Shown: in pieces, positions 36,701-49,700 of the stretch
How positions within the stretch are numbered: the stretch's first letter is position 1
Layout: every line of letters begins with the position of its first letter
Made by a program: the position numbers and the translations under genes
The notes under the pieces: model-generated
Told to the model about the DNA's origin: nothing
Database searches by the model: none
What the model saw: the letters and a program-made list of their open reading frames with translations, nothing else
Assembly: GCA_021018815.1 (NCBI GenBank)
Contig: JAITYX010000063.1
Span: 2,031,001 to 2,095,000 of the forward strand
DNA: 64,000 nucleotides
Source of the DNA: Talinum fruticosum
Taxonomy: Eukaryota > Streptophyta > Magnoliopsida > Caryophyllales > Talinaceae
Direction: 5' to 3'

Positions 36701-39700
36701 AATGCATTGCACTATCTAAGGCTGAAGTTCTTGTTTGGTTGGGTCTTCTTAATCTTGTAATGCAAATACAAATTATAAACATCATCCAATCTTGGTCACA
36801 GTTGCATTTGCACATGGTAAAGTGGCTCCTTATCCAAATGTCTGTGTGATCATAATCTAAGTTTAGGAAACTGCATCTTTTATATCCTCCCTTTCCACAA
36901 AACCTTTGCCGTCCCCCTAGAGGATCAAAATGCAGTTTCAGTTGCGGTATTGCAAAACTGCTCTAATGCAGAAATCACATTGCATGTCGCTGTTCTCGTG
37001 GATGAAAATACAGTACTCTCAGCTTCAGAACCTTTCCAAGCCCAAGTGGATCCCTGTTGTATCTATGCTCTAGTCCCTTCAGCACTATATGTTCCCTTGT
37101 ATGAAGATTTACTACTGATTGTCCCTTAGCACTGAGAAACAAGCTCACCCTGATTCCACAAAGCTAGTGTTCTCTATGTCTTGCTTTTTCTCTCCTTTCC
37201 CTGTCTGCCTGACACTTGAGTAATTTTTCCTGCGATTAAGAGCTGGTTAAGTGCTGCATTGGCTGGAGCCAGTGGAGCTGTGTGACTCTCTTTGCTCTCT
37301 ACTATTTCTTTTGCAACAAGCAGCGAGGTCTCTTTTCTCAAATGGCATCACAAAAAGTCTAGTTCTTTTTAAAAATTTTAAGGTTTTAGCAAAGAAATTG
37401 TGAGATTTAGGTAAATCCAACACCTGTAACTCTTTAGGAAGGAAACAGCAGGTTGCTGGTTCCATTTATGTCTTCCACAGTACCTGCTGCCAGTCTCCTG
37501 CTGGCTGTGCCTGCTGTGTGCACTGTAAGAATCATAGTCATGGTGACAGCAAACTAACCTTCCTTTTCTTTTTTGGGGTAACTCGTTAAAATAGCTCTTT
37601 AAATTTGACTGAACTTTTGGTATTATATTTAGATTTAGCCTGCTGTGTCATTAAATATAAATACAAAAGAAGTGCCATTATGAAGTCATGCACATGGCAC
37701 ATAATCTATTTAGTAATTAAGCTACCGAACTACGTAAGTTTCTCTCAATAACATGAATATATTACCTTTTTCTTATCAAAATAAAAAGAATTATGTTACT
37801 GAACTTACTAATACAATTATTTTTCCATCACATTGCACAAGCAAGAAGCAACACATAGTCAATTATATTACATCCCATTGCATTGTCTCCGACTAATTGC
37901 CACGAAAGTGTTTTCTAGTATATTGTTGCCTGAGTGTCGAGCCATGACTTGATTGATGTTTTGTGATGGCAGGAAATCCAAACATGGTGATGGCACTTGC
38001 GGGGAATAAAGCTGATTTGGAAGAAAGGCGGAGTGTGCAAGCTGAAGTAAGCATAATATCTGTTTCTTTCTTGTCATTTGTTACTCTTTTGTGTAATCAT
38101 TTTAGAATGCAAGGTAAATGTCGTTGTTATTTACTCCTTATAAAAAAAATGTGTGTTAATTATTGCCACCATTTCTCAAAACAGCTGATCTCAGTGTATT
38201 TGTTTTCTGTTGGAGATCCCTATGCCAGTTGAAAGAAAGAAGCCTGATCTGCATGTTACGGGAGTTTTTTTCAGTCAACAGCCCATCAACTGTGATTTCA
38301 TGCAACGTTTGCCAGTTCACCTTTTGTAGTGAACTGAATTTATCTGTCTGCAATTGCAGAGATATATAAGATTCACAGCAGTACCCAAGCAGCTGGGCTG
38401 TGTGCTGGGGCTTGACGTAATATTAGTAAACTGGTTTTTGCAGGAAGGGTTGTCTACCATGAAAATGCCACTGCATACTAGGTTATGTACTCCGAAAAAT
38501 GTACCCATCCACTCTGGAATACATCCAAAAGTACCTGGTCTCCTGTGCGCCAAATGAATGTGATATCAGCTGACTGATTAGATATGCATTTTCTGTTGAG
38601 ATGTTGAAGGCGTATCAATATACTGATTCTGCAATTGTGTCTTCCCTCCTGTTATCCTTACTTCTTCCTTCCTACAATCATAAATTGCTTGGAGTTTTGG
38701 CCTTGCTTTAGCCATCATTTGTGTCAACAAATGTGGAGAAAACCTAAAGATTTCATATTGCCCCTTTTGATGTCCCTTGATCTGCTTATATGTTTAGAAT
38801 AGTCTACGTCGGTACTGGGAGTTCATACATACATTAGGTTTGTAGTTGACAGTGCAATCCTAGGCAGTTCTGTTTTCTAGCATGTTTCTCATGTCATCCT
38901 TTATTTTTTCATACTTCTAAGTGCTTGTTGGTAGGGTTGTGGAGTTTTAATCCTGATCATGCAATTGTGGATGGGTGGGGAGGTTTATTTTTCTCCCCTG
39001 CCAACATTGTGCGCCAAAAACTTGCATGCCATTTAATGTTAGTGTCATAAGGGTATTCCACTTTGCTGCCTGCTTTTGTTGAGGCTGATCTATAATTGTC
39101 TGAAATTCACTATGTGGATCACAACAGTGGCTTTGTTGAAAAAAGAAAGCCCTTTTTATAAGTTAATTTTCATTTGATTTGCCACAATGTCTTGCTTGTG
39201 TTTGTGCCTTGGTAGTTTGGTGGTGCAAGATAATAGCTGGATGCACATTTTAAATGCACTTTTAAAAATCGGCTTTGGTGTTTGTGGTTCATTCTCTTAC
39301 GCTGGATATAATTATCTTCTGCATTAAGTTGTTTAGTAGCAAGTTATGGTTGTGATTTTTTCCCTTTTCTGTCATTTTGGTGCGAACTGCAGGAAGCCAG
39401 TGCTTATGCTGAGGTGAATGGTCTTTTCTTTATGGAAACCTCTGCAAAAACTGCTCAGAATGTCAATGAAATATTCTATGAAATAGGTGAGTGACTGATT
39501 GATTGTGCTTTAGAAACTTATGTATATGGAGTTGGTTTTGAATGATAAGGGGAGCCAGTTGATTTTCTTGGTTTGGATGTTTTGGTTGCAGTTATTACTT
39601 CATTACTAGTGTGCATTTTTTTGTTTTTTGTTTTTTTGGGGTGGTGGGAGGGGGGAATCTGTGCTGTCTACACCTGAGGCTAGTCCCTTTTCCTGCTTAT

Positions 39701-40820
39701 ATAGTGGTATTCAGCTTTCTTGAATAGACAACAATCTTCATGGGTTCTGCATGTAATGATCATTCTGTGCTGGGGCTGTTGTTGAAGAGAAAAGACTATC
39801 ACTTCATGTAGCAACCTGTTTATGTTTGTTGAAAGAACAATGTAAACGAGAAGTATAAGGAGAGAGAAGTTGCTGTTGAACACCCCTCCCCTCTTGAGGC
39901 AAGCTACTCATTTTGTTGCTCAAACACCTTGAGCCAGCTACCTCTCTGTGTATGTGTTTCCCCTTTTTTTCACACTTATTATAGCTTTCAGTTTAACTTC
40001 TTTCTCCACTAGTTGCCTTCATTTCAGCGGATGCTGAGCTCAAGCACATTTTAATCCCATAAAGTCGGTTGACGGTGGAAATTTGCTAAGCTGCGTACCC
40101 ATGTTCTCAGTCTTTTACTTTACACTATGGCCATGTTTCATTTAGCTTTAGCTTACAGCTTTAAAGCTACTCACAACTTTTTATAACTAACTTTATAACT
40201 ATCTTACAGCTCTTTACAACTTTATAGCTCCTTATATTGGTCAGGAGCCTATATTATAGTGGTAGTCGGGCCTATATTATAGTGGTAGATTGCCTCTCCA
40301 TTATAGTGGTAGATTGCCTCTCCGTTGCCATCTTGCTGGTTGGTGGTCATGCTTCTACTACTGTGGCATGTATGCATCGTCATCATCGAATCTAACACAA
40401 ATCCTTTGCAATTCGTATTCCTGTATTACATTGGTCAGGAGCCTGCCTGATTGGACTGAATTAGCTAGATACGTAGTGAAACTGCATTCCTGTATCATGA
40501 TCTATTACCTGGCTTATCTTTTATCCTGGTAACTGGAACTTTACGATCAGATTTATGCAGGTGGATTGCTTGGAAACTTCACCTGTGTACTTTCCATACA
40601 ATGTTTCTGATCACCATGTGTTTTCCATTATCTTTAGTGTCATCTCGTACTCATCAATTTTCCTGACTGTACTATTTGTTATATATATCTGATTTGGAGC
40701 ATGTTATCATTTGAAACAGCCAAAAGATTACCTAGGGCTCAACCACAACAGAATCCAGCTGGAATGGTTCTAGTTGATCGACAGACAGATGGATCCAGAG
40801 CTTCAACGTGCTGTTCCTAA
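33734..40820 (+). CDS. RAB5/RABF2-type small GTPase, seven exons
   Basis: Exons 33734-33772, 33927-34004, 34096-34263, 36262-36310, 37973-38046, 39393-39486 and 40720-40820, all GT-AG, give 200 aa. P-loop GDMGAGKS is at 17-24, switch I Thr at 42 (STIGAAF), WDTAGQE at 64-70 with the catalytic Gln69, NKAD at 123-126, and ETSAK at 151-155. The C-terminus TCCS has two Cys for geranylgeranyl anchoring. Near-identity to Arabidopsis RABF2 (ARA7/RHA1) from memory places it in the conventional plant RAB5 group, which controls endosome and vacuolar traffic on the cytosolic face of membranes. A CT-rich leader (33690-33717) precedes the ATG. Introns 3 (2.0 kb), 4 and 6 contain repeats, but no exon is damaged. 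Confidence 0.95.
34485..34764 (+). repeat. Left arm of a long inverted repeat in RAB5 intron 3
   Basis: Matches the reverse complement of 35878-36189 through most of its length, for example TTCGTTTACAGCCAAATTAG near the outer end and GATGCAATTTATATACAAAA near the inner end. Arms are about 280-310 bp with small indels and about 1.1 kb of loop. Both lie in transcribed intron sequence. Confidence 0.85.
35878..36189 (-). repeat. Right arm of a long inverted repeat in RAB5 intron 3
   Basis: Inverted partner of 34485-34764. Just outside it, 36196-36217 is also complementary to 34821-34857 (ATGGATGATGG...GGTGGG), but in an order that does not fit a simple hairpin, so the locus has been rearranged. 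Confidence 0.85.
36487..36880. repeat. Tandem duplication in RAB5 intron 4, period 196 bp
   Basis: The block starting CTTTTGTAGTAAAGGGATAA at 36487 recurs at 36683 with about 5% difference by eye, running to the GAAACTGC border at the end of each copy. Confidence 0.9.
40249..40326. repeat. Short tandem repeat in RAB5 intron 6
   Basis: Three copies of TATTATAGTGGTAG, the last two followed by ATTGCCTCTCC, with unit lengths around 25 bp. Confidence 0.75.
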
Positions 40821-42400
40821 GTATCCGGCACCAATCTCTGCCTCTTGTATGTTAAAATGCATCAAAATTGTCTTCTCTCCTCCCTCATATGCATGAGAAC
40901 TCTTATTTTAGTTGATTACTATGAAGTTCTTAACCTAAAATAGTGAACAACTTAAATTTGTGATGCTGTACACTTAAAACCAATTTGAGAAGAAGTTGGT
41001 AACATTGTAAGCTCACAATTCGTGCATGATGTATTTGTTATCCAGTGGAGTTAGGCCCCTCATACAATTGGTGCTTTTGGATTAAGGAGTCATCTGGGGA
41101 GAGTTTTGTGGGTTGGTGGTCACATTAAGAGGCAGGTTGATAATGGTAAAATGGGTGCTTCCAGCCCAGTTGTATGTCAGTGTGTGTGCTCTTTGTTCAT
41201 CTAATATATGAAGCACTAATTTGTACTGTTCCCTGCTAGAGTGGATTTTCTTGCTTGATATAACATAAAACATTAGGGGGAAAATTTCATCATATATGTA
41301 CACAAATAGACCAACGTACGACATATGAAGAGCAAAATTAGGAAATAGGCCTGTTGGTGTTTACGTGCAATATTAGTCAGTTTTGATGACTCTTTATTGC
41401 TATTTGCTAGTAATGCTTAATATATCCTCATGTGGATCACTTTCAGAAGTTTTCCAATGATAATTTCTTGAACTTAGCTAACTTTCTAATGCATTAACAG
41501 CTCTGAATTAAGCACGCCTTTTTCTTTCGAGCAGGAACAGGTTTGGATTAAGGACGGGTGATCGATGCCAAGAACTCGAAGGCTACTATTTAGCAGGGCA
41601 ATATATGTGTGAAGGTCGTATGTAATGTGTATCTTAACAGCTGTATATTGGAGTGGCTTGGTTGTACTGAAATTCCATGTTTATTGTTTCAGCACAAAGA
41701 ATTGAGCCTGTTCTGCCTGCCTTGTATGAAGATGAATTACTTATTTGCAGAACAAGCATTTTCGTTGCAGTTGAACACCCCCCTCCTCCCTGTAATTTTG
41801 TTTTTAAAAAAGATTAGGTAAAAGGAGCAAGGGATCCCAAATCTATGCAATTTAGGCTCTTATAGTGCGAGGAAATTAAGGAATCTAAATCTAAAATTTA
41901 TACACCCAACTCTTATTAGAACAGGAAACAAGAGGTAGCAATTTTATCCTACATCATAGAGAAACTGTTCCCGATTAAAGACTAAAATTATTTTGTTAAA
42001 AAGTAAGTGAAGGCATTGAATAATTTCATGAGATACTCTACATTAGTCTATCTCATTTTGAAAGACCAAAAAAAAATTGTATGAAGAAGTTGAAAAGTGG
42101 TGTTGTGGTGAAATGAAGAGATATGAACGCTTAAAAATCTAACTGGACATCAAGCACCACCTCAAAACGACTCCCTTTCCTCAAATTTATACCCGTAAAG
42201 TATTTGAAAAAGTTACTTTTGCCTCTTAATTTTTTTAATTAAGATTCAATAAAGATTAAAACTATCCTTGGGGCCCATTGTCAATGTCAATTAGTTCACA
42301 CCAGCTTTTGCAAATTCTACTTTTTATTTCAGTTAAAAAATAAGAACAGGCTTTTAAAATAAAAGTAAAATAAGCAAACAAAAAGACGGATTACATAAGG
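40821..42400. other. RAB5 3' region and intergenic sequence
   Basis: Probably holds the 3' untranslated region. A possible spliced 3' exon border (TTTCGAGCAG/GAACAG at about 41534) is visible but not provable. No other gene is recognised; short open frames here look random. Confidence 0.4.
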
Positions 42401-42625
42401 TAGTTAGATCCCCCAAAATCTCTCCAGCGATAACCGCCCTAGGGTTCCCAAACCTTCTCGGCGCCTTACCGATGTGAGAGTCTCTCACCCTCGCTCTCCG
42501 GCGTAGGGTTCTGGCTGACTGTCGTCAAGGCTCCTTGTCGTGAGCTTTGTTCACCAGCGCTTGTTTGGTTTGTGTTGTTTTTCTGCTGTTTTGCTGTGGT
42601 TGCGAGTTGCTTCTAGGACTTTACC

Positions 42626-43510
42626 ATGGCCGATGACCTTGCCAACGACTGGAATAAACTCTCCTTAACTGAAGCAGAAGGAGATATCATTGATTTAGGG
42701 CCTGATGAAGAGGAAAATGTTGATGCTCAAGTCTTTCTCTGCCTAATAGTCAAGTTAAATACCTCAAACACCTTTAATACGGATGCACTAAAACAAACGA
42801 TGAGAAACATCTGGAAACCATCCCATGGATTGGTGATCATTGACCTTGCCCAAAATCTCTTTGCATTTCAATTCTTCTCCTCAGGAGATAGAGATGTTGC
42901 CCTGGAGGAAGGACCTTGGGCATTTGATGGCCATGTCCTCTTATTGAAAATGTTAGTGGCTAATGAACAATCCTCCAGGATTGAATTTAACTCAGTTCGC
43001 TTCTGGGTTAAAATCTATAACTTACCTATGAGCATGAGAAACAAAAAAACTGCAGAACACTTGGGAAATAGCATAGGGACTTTCGTCGATGTCGATCATA
43101 CAAATTTACTTGTCCCTTCCAAATCTATCAAAATTCAGGTTGATTACCCACTTGACAAAACGCTACGTAGGGGACTCATGTTGCTAATGAAAGGAGACCC
43201 AACCTGGTTCAAGATCAAATACATTAAATTACCAGATTTTTGTTATGCATGTGGTTTTCTCGGCCATGTCTACAGGATATGCCATCTATACGACCCAACC
43301 ATCCCTGAAGAAGACCTACAATATGGAACTTGGATTCGTGCATCCTCGTTTAGGAAAAAAGCCAAGGAAAGTGAAAAAGAAATCCTCCAGGAGAAACATA
43401 GGCTTCTACACCTACGTGACAAAGGGGCTAGTAGTGCAGTAAAGAAGAGGCTAAATTTTGACAAATCATCGATATCAGCCATGAATATTGATGAACATAT
43501 CATCAAGTGA
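42626..43510 (+). CDS. L1-type LINE ORF1, intact 294-aa RNA-binding protein
   Basis: An uninterrupted frame with a DUF4283 domain (about residues 33-190, with EEGPWAFDGHVLLLK and RFWVKIYNLP) and a CCHC zinc knuckle C206-C209-H214-C219 (CYACGFLGHVYRIC). The C-terminus is Lys/Glu-rich. It is the usual first ORF of plant L1 elements and would bind the element's RNA. It lies 134 bases before the ORF2 start. A GC-rich leader (42410-42625) precedes it. Being intact while ORF2 is broken is notable. Confidence 0.9.
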   Translation: MADDLANDWNKLSLTEAEGDIIDLGPDEEENVDAQVFLCLIVKLNTSNTFNTDALKQTMRNIWKPSHGLVIIDLAQNLFAFQFFSSGDRDVALEEGPWAFDGHVLLLKMLVANEQSSRIEFNSVRFWVKIYNLPMSMRNKKTAEHLGNSIGTFVDVDHTNLLVPSKSIKIQVDYPLDKTLRRGLMLLMKGDPTWFKIKYIKLPDFCYACGFLGHVYRICHLYDPTIPEEDLQYGTWIRASSFRKKAKESEKEILQEKHRLLHLRDKGASSAVKKRLNFDKSSISAMNIDEHIIK

Positions 43511-43643
43511 ATAGCGATATGGCAAAGAGGAAGATAGAGAGGTCCGATAGTAACTGCCCACAGGAAGCTAAGGTACGTGTTCTTGAATAACCAAAACCTA
43601 GTAAATCAGCGGTGGAGGCTGCTACACAGCCCCGCCGATCCCA

Positions 43644-46460
43644 ATGAGTCTCCTCTATATCAACTGTCAAGGCCTTGGCAAGCCTCGAGCAGCCAGTAAC
43701 CTCCGTCGTATTTTCGGGGTTGCAAGTCGAGTTTAGTTTTTCTCTCCGAAACTAAGCTGTCCTCAACGGAGATAGGGGACCTTGTGTCTCAACTTGACGA
43801 ATTTACAGGCATTTTTGTTGACTGTTACAGTAGGTCAGGTGGTCTTGCTATGCTGTGGAAAACTGATCTCAATGTTTGTCTCCTTTCATGTTCCTCTCAT
43901 CACATTGACGTTACTGTAAAGTGGAGTGTTGAAGCAGATTCAAGGCGCTTTACAGGGATCTACGGCTGCCTAGAAACACATAATAAGATCAAAAACTATG
44001 ACATGCTCCTTGATCTTAAACAACACTCATCTTTACCTTGGCTTATTGGAGGAGACCTTAACGAGATTCTATACAATTATGAGAAGCGTGGTGGCTCTTA
44101 TAAGTCTCAATCCACACTTGATGCTCTTGTCAACACCCTTACTGAGTGCAACCTTTTCGATCTTGGATTCTCGGCTCATAAATTCACATGGTGGAATAGA
44201 CAGGATGGGGACCGTTCAGTGGAAGAGTGACTTGATCGCTACTGTGTTAATACTAATTGGAATGTACTTTTCCCAGATGCAACTGTTGTCTACATTGATA
44301 ATGATTTCTCAGATCACATGCCCATTCTTCTTAGAGTTTTCCAAAGTCATAATACACACAACGCAATAGACGAAAACACTTTGAAAATTTTTGGGCTCTT
44401 GATGATATATGTGAGAATGTGATATCATCTTCTTCGGCTTTGAATCTCCATGCTGACCCAACCAGTAAATGCATGGCAAAAATCAAGACTTGCATGGGTG
44501 CCTTAGAAACCTGGAACAGAGAAGTTTTTGCAATATCCAATCTAAAATTCGACTGCTCCACGACCAGCTCAAGCATACGGATAATGCCACCGACCGAACG
44601 GGAATCTTCGGGGAGATCAGTGAGCTTCGGAAACGGGAGGAAGCACTTTGGTGGCAACGCTCTAGAACGGATTTCCTAAAATTTGGGGATCGTAACTCAG
44701 CTTGGTTTCACCAATGGGCTAATACAAGACGAGCTACTAACCACATTGCTGAGTTAAAAGATGAAAACGGGCTGTTATGCAACTCTGCTACTGAAATTCA
44801 GCGCATCATTGTTAACTTCTTTAGCAACCTCTTTAGTTAGAGGGCACCTATGACATGATAAATGTTCTCAATTGTGTCCCTTCAAAAGTGACCCCCACAA
44901 TGAATGCCTAGCTCACAACGCCCTACATTGTGGATGAAGTAACCCTAGCTCTCCACCAAATGCACCCAAGCAGAGCTCTTGCCCCGGACGATTTGAACCC
45001 TTATTTTTTAAAAAGTTTTGACCCATTGTCGGAGAGGATGTAACCCATGTTGCGCTCAACATTCTCAATGGAGGTACTTTCCCAAAATCTTTTAGTCATA
45101 CGCATGTTGTCCTCATCCCCAAGAAAAACAATCCAAATGAGATCTCGGACTTCCAACCTATTAGCCTTTGTAATGTTCTTTATAAGCTAGTTACCAAGGT
45201 CCTTGCTAATAGGCTCAAAGGTCTGCTTCCTCCTATTACTGATAACCCAAGTGCTTTTGTCATGGGATGTATGATTATGGATAATATTCTTGTGGCTCTT
45301 GAGATCTTCCATGGCATGAATGCCCGGCCCCGATCCAACGGAGGCATGGCCCTCAAATTGGATATGACAAAGGCTTTCGATCGAGTCAAGTGGCCTTTCC
45401 TTTGTGCCATGATGCTTAAATTGGGTTTTGACTTGTCTTGGGTAAACCTTGTTATGAAATGTGTGGAGACAGCCACCTTGTCCTTTATAATCAACGGTGA
45501 ACCTCGAGGATTTATCAGGCCGAACCGAGGCATTAGACAAGGTGATCCAATATCCCCTTACCTCTTTCTCATTTGTGCCAAGGGCTTATCATATCTTCTA
45601 CAAGATGCGGTTGCTAGGAATGTCATTCATGGTTATCGTGTAGCCCTAGTGCCCCTTCAGTCTCGTATTTACTGTTCGCGGACGACCCCATTATCTTCTA
45701 CCATGCCAACAATATGGAGGCTCTTGAGGTAAAAGCTATTTTGCAAACTTATGGGAAGGCTTCAGGGCAAAAAATCAACCTTACCAAGTCTAATATTGTA
45801 TTTGGTAAAGGAATCCAACATCAAAAGAAAGATGAGATACTCCTAACTCTGGACATTTGTGAGGTTCTATCATACGACAAATACTTGGGTCTTCCAACTC
45901 GAATTGGTAAATCCAAGAAGAAAGCGTGTTTGCCGATCAAGGACCGTATCTGTCGTCGTATAAATGGCTGGTTGGGTCGAAATCTCTCATGGGCAGGTAC
46001 GGAAGTGCTCGTAAAGGCAGTTGCCCAGGCTATCCCTACCTATGTTATGAGCGTCTTCAAATTCCCGAGCTCCTTCACCCACAGTATCTAGTCAACCATG
46101 ATTAACTATTGGTGGGGACACAATAACACAAAACGCAAGACTCATTAGATTTCCAAATCCCTCCTTTGTCAACGAAAATTCTCCGGAGGGCTCGGGTTTA
46201 GAGATATTGAGGCCTTCAACTTAGCGCTTCTAGGCAAGCAAATATGGTGCCTAATCCATGCTCAGGACGACCTTATTTACAAGGTCCTACAGGCCCGCTA
46301 TGTCACAACTTACGGTATCCTCAAAGCTTCTGTCCACCCAGAATCTAGCTTCACTTGGAAAAGTTTATGCCAAGCTAGATGGGTTGTCGAGAAGGGCTCA
46401 TTTTTCCTAGTGGGGAACGACTGGTCCCTTCCTGTTTGGGGTTCTAAATGGCTGCCAAAC
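43644..46460 (+). pseudogene. L1-type LINE ORF2 (endonuclease, reverse transcriptase, zf-RVT), frameshifted
   Basis: Starts MSLLYINCQGLGKPR. The endonuclease domain shows GGLAMLWKT, GGDLNEILYN and LFDLGFSAHKFTWWN. The RT domain shows SAFVMGCMIMDNILVALEI, LKLDMTKAFDRVKW, RGIRQGDPISPYLFL and, after a frameshift, LFADD at 45672-45686. ASGQKINLTKSN and YLGLPTRIGKSKK follow, then the zf-RVT region (FTWKSLCQARWVV). Multiple stops and shifts (about 43737, 44230, 44840, 45660, 46091) make it inactive. It ends against a minus-strand LINE. Confidence 0.88.
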
Positions 46461-46740
46461 TAGATTCCTTCAAGCCCATCACATTTGTCCGCCAAGATGC
46501 CTACTTGCTTTGTGTTGGGCCAATTACACATCTAGCAAAAGACAGCAAAATCAAACACTCCACTAAGCACATGAAAAACACATGCAAGATCCTACTTAGT
46601 TACTACAAAGGGGTTGGAACAAGCCTTGAATTAGCAACAAAACGACACCAAGGTAGGATCAAACGAAGTCCAAGAAATTCATTCATGAATCTCTTCCAAC
46701 AGGTCTCGCTGCGAGGCATTCGTTCATTTTCAAAGCTTCG

Positions 46741-49700
46741 GCGTTAGCTTCGGAATCCACTTTGCCCGAGGTGGTGGAAGTTTATGCACCCTTAACGGTT
46801 CCATCTGATCCACGTTGATCTTGGCGAGCACAAGAGCAGCAAGATTGACTTGTTTTATAATATGATTCATGGTAATTTTCCATGGTTTACGCAATAAGTC
46901 CTTCACCTTAGCCACCACATAGTCGATACGATTTGGACTACTTGGATTCGCCTTCCTTCCTAATTTTTTGAATGGCCTTAATCTCAAGATCAACCTCAAT
47001 GCTTGGGGATGTTGAATTCTGCAGCCTTCATCAATGACTCTTTTAAACCTTCAAGCATAACCATTACTTTATCATTGTTGTAAACCACCACGAGTGATTC
47101 CAAAGAACCATAGGTTACTCTGCGTATGAAGCACTCCTACTACTATGAATCTATTCTTTTCCTCGTGCTAGTGATATCCCACATTCAGGTTAAAGTGGGC
47201 TTCGATCGGAGGTGACCATAAAATCATAGGCATGTTTTTGAGGAAGTCCAGTCCACTGCAACTTAAAACACTAATTAGATTGAGCAATGGTAAAAGAAAA
47301 GTGATTCCGGAAAGATTAAGTCTTCGACGGTAGCAAAAAAAAAAAAAAAAAACACATCTATTTTTATAATTCCATAATTCCCAGTAGATGATGATGAACT
47401 TATTTCACCATCTAAGTTCCTATTTGAGATTCAACTGCAACCATTTAATGCGAGTTAGTAAAGAAAAAGTCAGCCACTATAGTGGAATTATCATTGTGCA
47501 TGAACTTAACCCATGTACTAGCAGCAATAGGGAAATCTCGGAAGAGATGGAGGTGAGATTCAGAGTTGAACCAGCAGTTGGGACACCTCGGGTTGAGTTC
47601 GGAATCCATTTAGCAATCCTACTTGCCACAGGGAGACCCGAGTCTTAATTTTGTAAGGCACCTTATTTTTCCATAGCTTTTTCCATGGTACCAAAGGTGC
47701 TTTCTAGGCTGGTAGTAAGGCCTTATAAAGGCTACTGGGGATGTAATTACCATCGGATGTAAGAGCCTAGATGAGTTTGTCGGTGCCTCCAGAAGTAGAA
47801 AGGGCCAGGAGCTCTTTAATAAGCCTTCTTATATTAGGTGGGAGTCACCTATTAATTCTAGTGCAATTTCAGCCACCATTATTAATGATAGAATAAACCC
47901 TAATGTCTTCCAAGTTGCGAGGAATAACAACCCCTTCTCTTTGGACAAGAGGGCCCCAGAGGACCCAATTGTCAAACCACGGCGAGGTATCCCTGAAAGA
48001 GGAGATCTTAACAATCGAATGCTCACTTACGAGGTGTTTGGTTTTAAGGATACTATGCCGGGTTGGGGAATGAAAGGCCTTAGGTTCACAAAACTCAAGA
48101 TTTCCATGAGGGAGATATTTCTTCCTAAGGAATTGGATACAAAGAGACTGATCATTAGTGAGAACTCTCCAGAGGTGCCTAGCCAAAAGCATTTGTTCCA
48201 ATCAGCCAAATTCTTAATTCGAAGGCCTCCATTAGCTTTACTTCCCACCACATTAGCCTAAGGAACCCTAGGAATATAGCGAGTTAAATCAACCTTATTC
48301 CAAAGGAATTTCCTAATCATTCTGTGCATATCCTCAATAGTGCATTAAGGGATGAGTAAAGTTTGCATGTGGTACATCGGCAATGAGGAAAGGACAGATT
48401 TCATCACGGTGACTCCGCCAGGGAGATTGATATATTTCAGTCGCCGAGTGAGCAAGATTGACTTTGAATTTATTCAACATATCCAGAAAATCGAGAATGT
48501 TTAAGAAGGCAACGTGAGATGGGCACACCTAAATACTTTCCAAAGGAGGTAGAAGCTGGACATCCGATAGAGGTAGCTAAGATCGTACGATGTCTATGAT
48601 GCAACGACTTGGGGAACAAGATCCTGGATTTAGATTGATTGACTTTCGGGCCGGACAACTAGCCAAAATTATCAAGCACTTCCATCATAACCCTAAGGGC
48701 ATCAAAGATAGCTCTGTCCAAACAACACAACATCATCCGTATAGAAGATGTGTGAGAAATCCAATCCGTTAATTGTAATGGCTTTCCAAACCTTTTCAGC
48801 CACCTGCAATTCAATCATTCTAGATAATCTTTCAAGACACAGGACAAAAATATTGGGGGACAAAGGGTCACCTTGACGAATACCTCTAGTAAGTGTTAAC
48901 TGGTTTCCCGAGAGAACAATTCCACGAGGATACGAATACTACTAGAAGAAATGCGGCTCATGATGACACCGATCGACTTAAGAGGGAAGTGGAAATAATG
49001 TAAAGTGTCCTGGATAAAATCTCATGCGAGAGTGTCATAAGATTTGTACAGGTCGACTTTGAGAGTCACAAACTTTTACTAGTTTTGCATTTATTAATGT
49101 GAAATGCAAGTTCTTGACCTAGCAAAATATTGTACTGTTATCTTACGACCCGGCACAAAACTAGATTGGGCTGGATTAACTAACTCGGGAAAAAAAGGCT
49201 TGATCCTATTAACTAGTAGTTTGGACAAAATTTGGTAGGATGAGTTACACAAGTGAATGGGACGCAAGTCACTTATACACTCCATATTAGGTTTTTTGGT
49301 ATCGAGACAGAGAAAGGTCTCATTGATTTCACTGATTTTCTCCGACTACTCGAAACATTCCCTAATAAGGTTAACTATCCCTTTACCAACAGTATCCTAA
49401 TATTTCTTCTAAAAGAAGGCATGAACCCTATTTGGCCCTGGAGCTTTGGTAGGGTTTAGTTGAGAGAGGGCATTCTTAATTTCCATTTCCGAAGGGTAAG
49501 AGTCGTCAATAGGAATGCTATTGGAGCTGTCATCCCTATTTCTTTTCCACTGGTAATTGGTAGTCCGGAAAATCTCCGGAAAATGGCTAAAGATAGCCCT
49601 AGTCAAATCATTCTCGGTTACCCAATCCCTAGAGTTCGTCTTAAGAGTTTGAATGACTCTCCTATTTTGTCTCACCTTGACTAGCATATGGAAATACTTG

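Noticed and set aside
37247..38557. Small open frames in RAB5 introns
   Set aside because: They lie in introns with clear GT-AG borders and have no conserved content.
41609..41821. 70-aa open frame downstream of RAB5
   Set aside because: Probably in the 3' untranslated or intergenic region; no domain and no conserved features.
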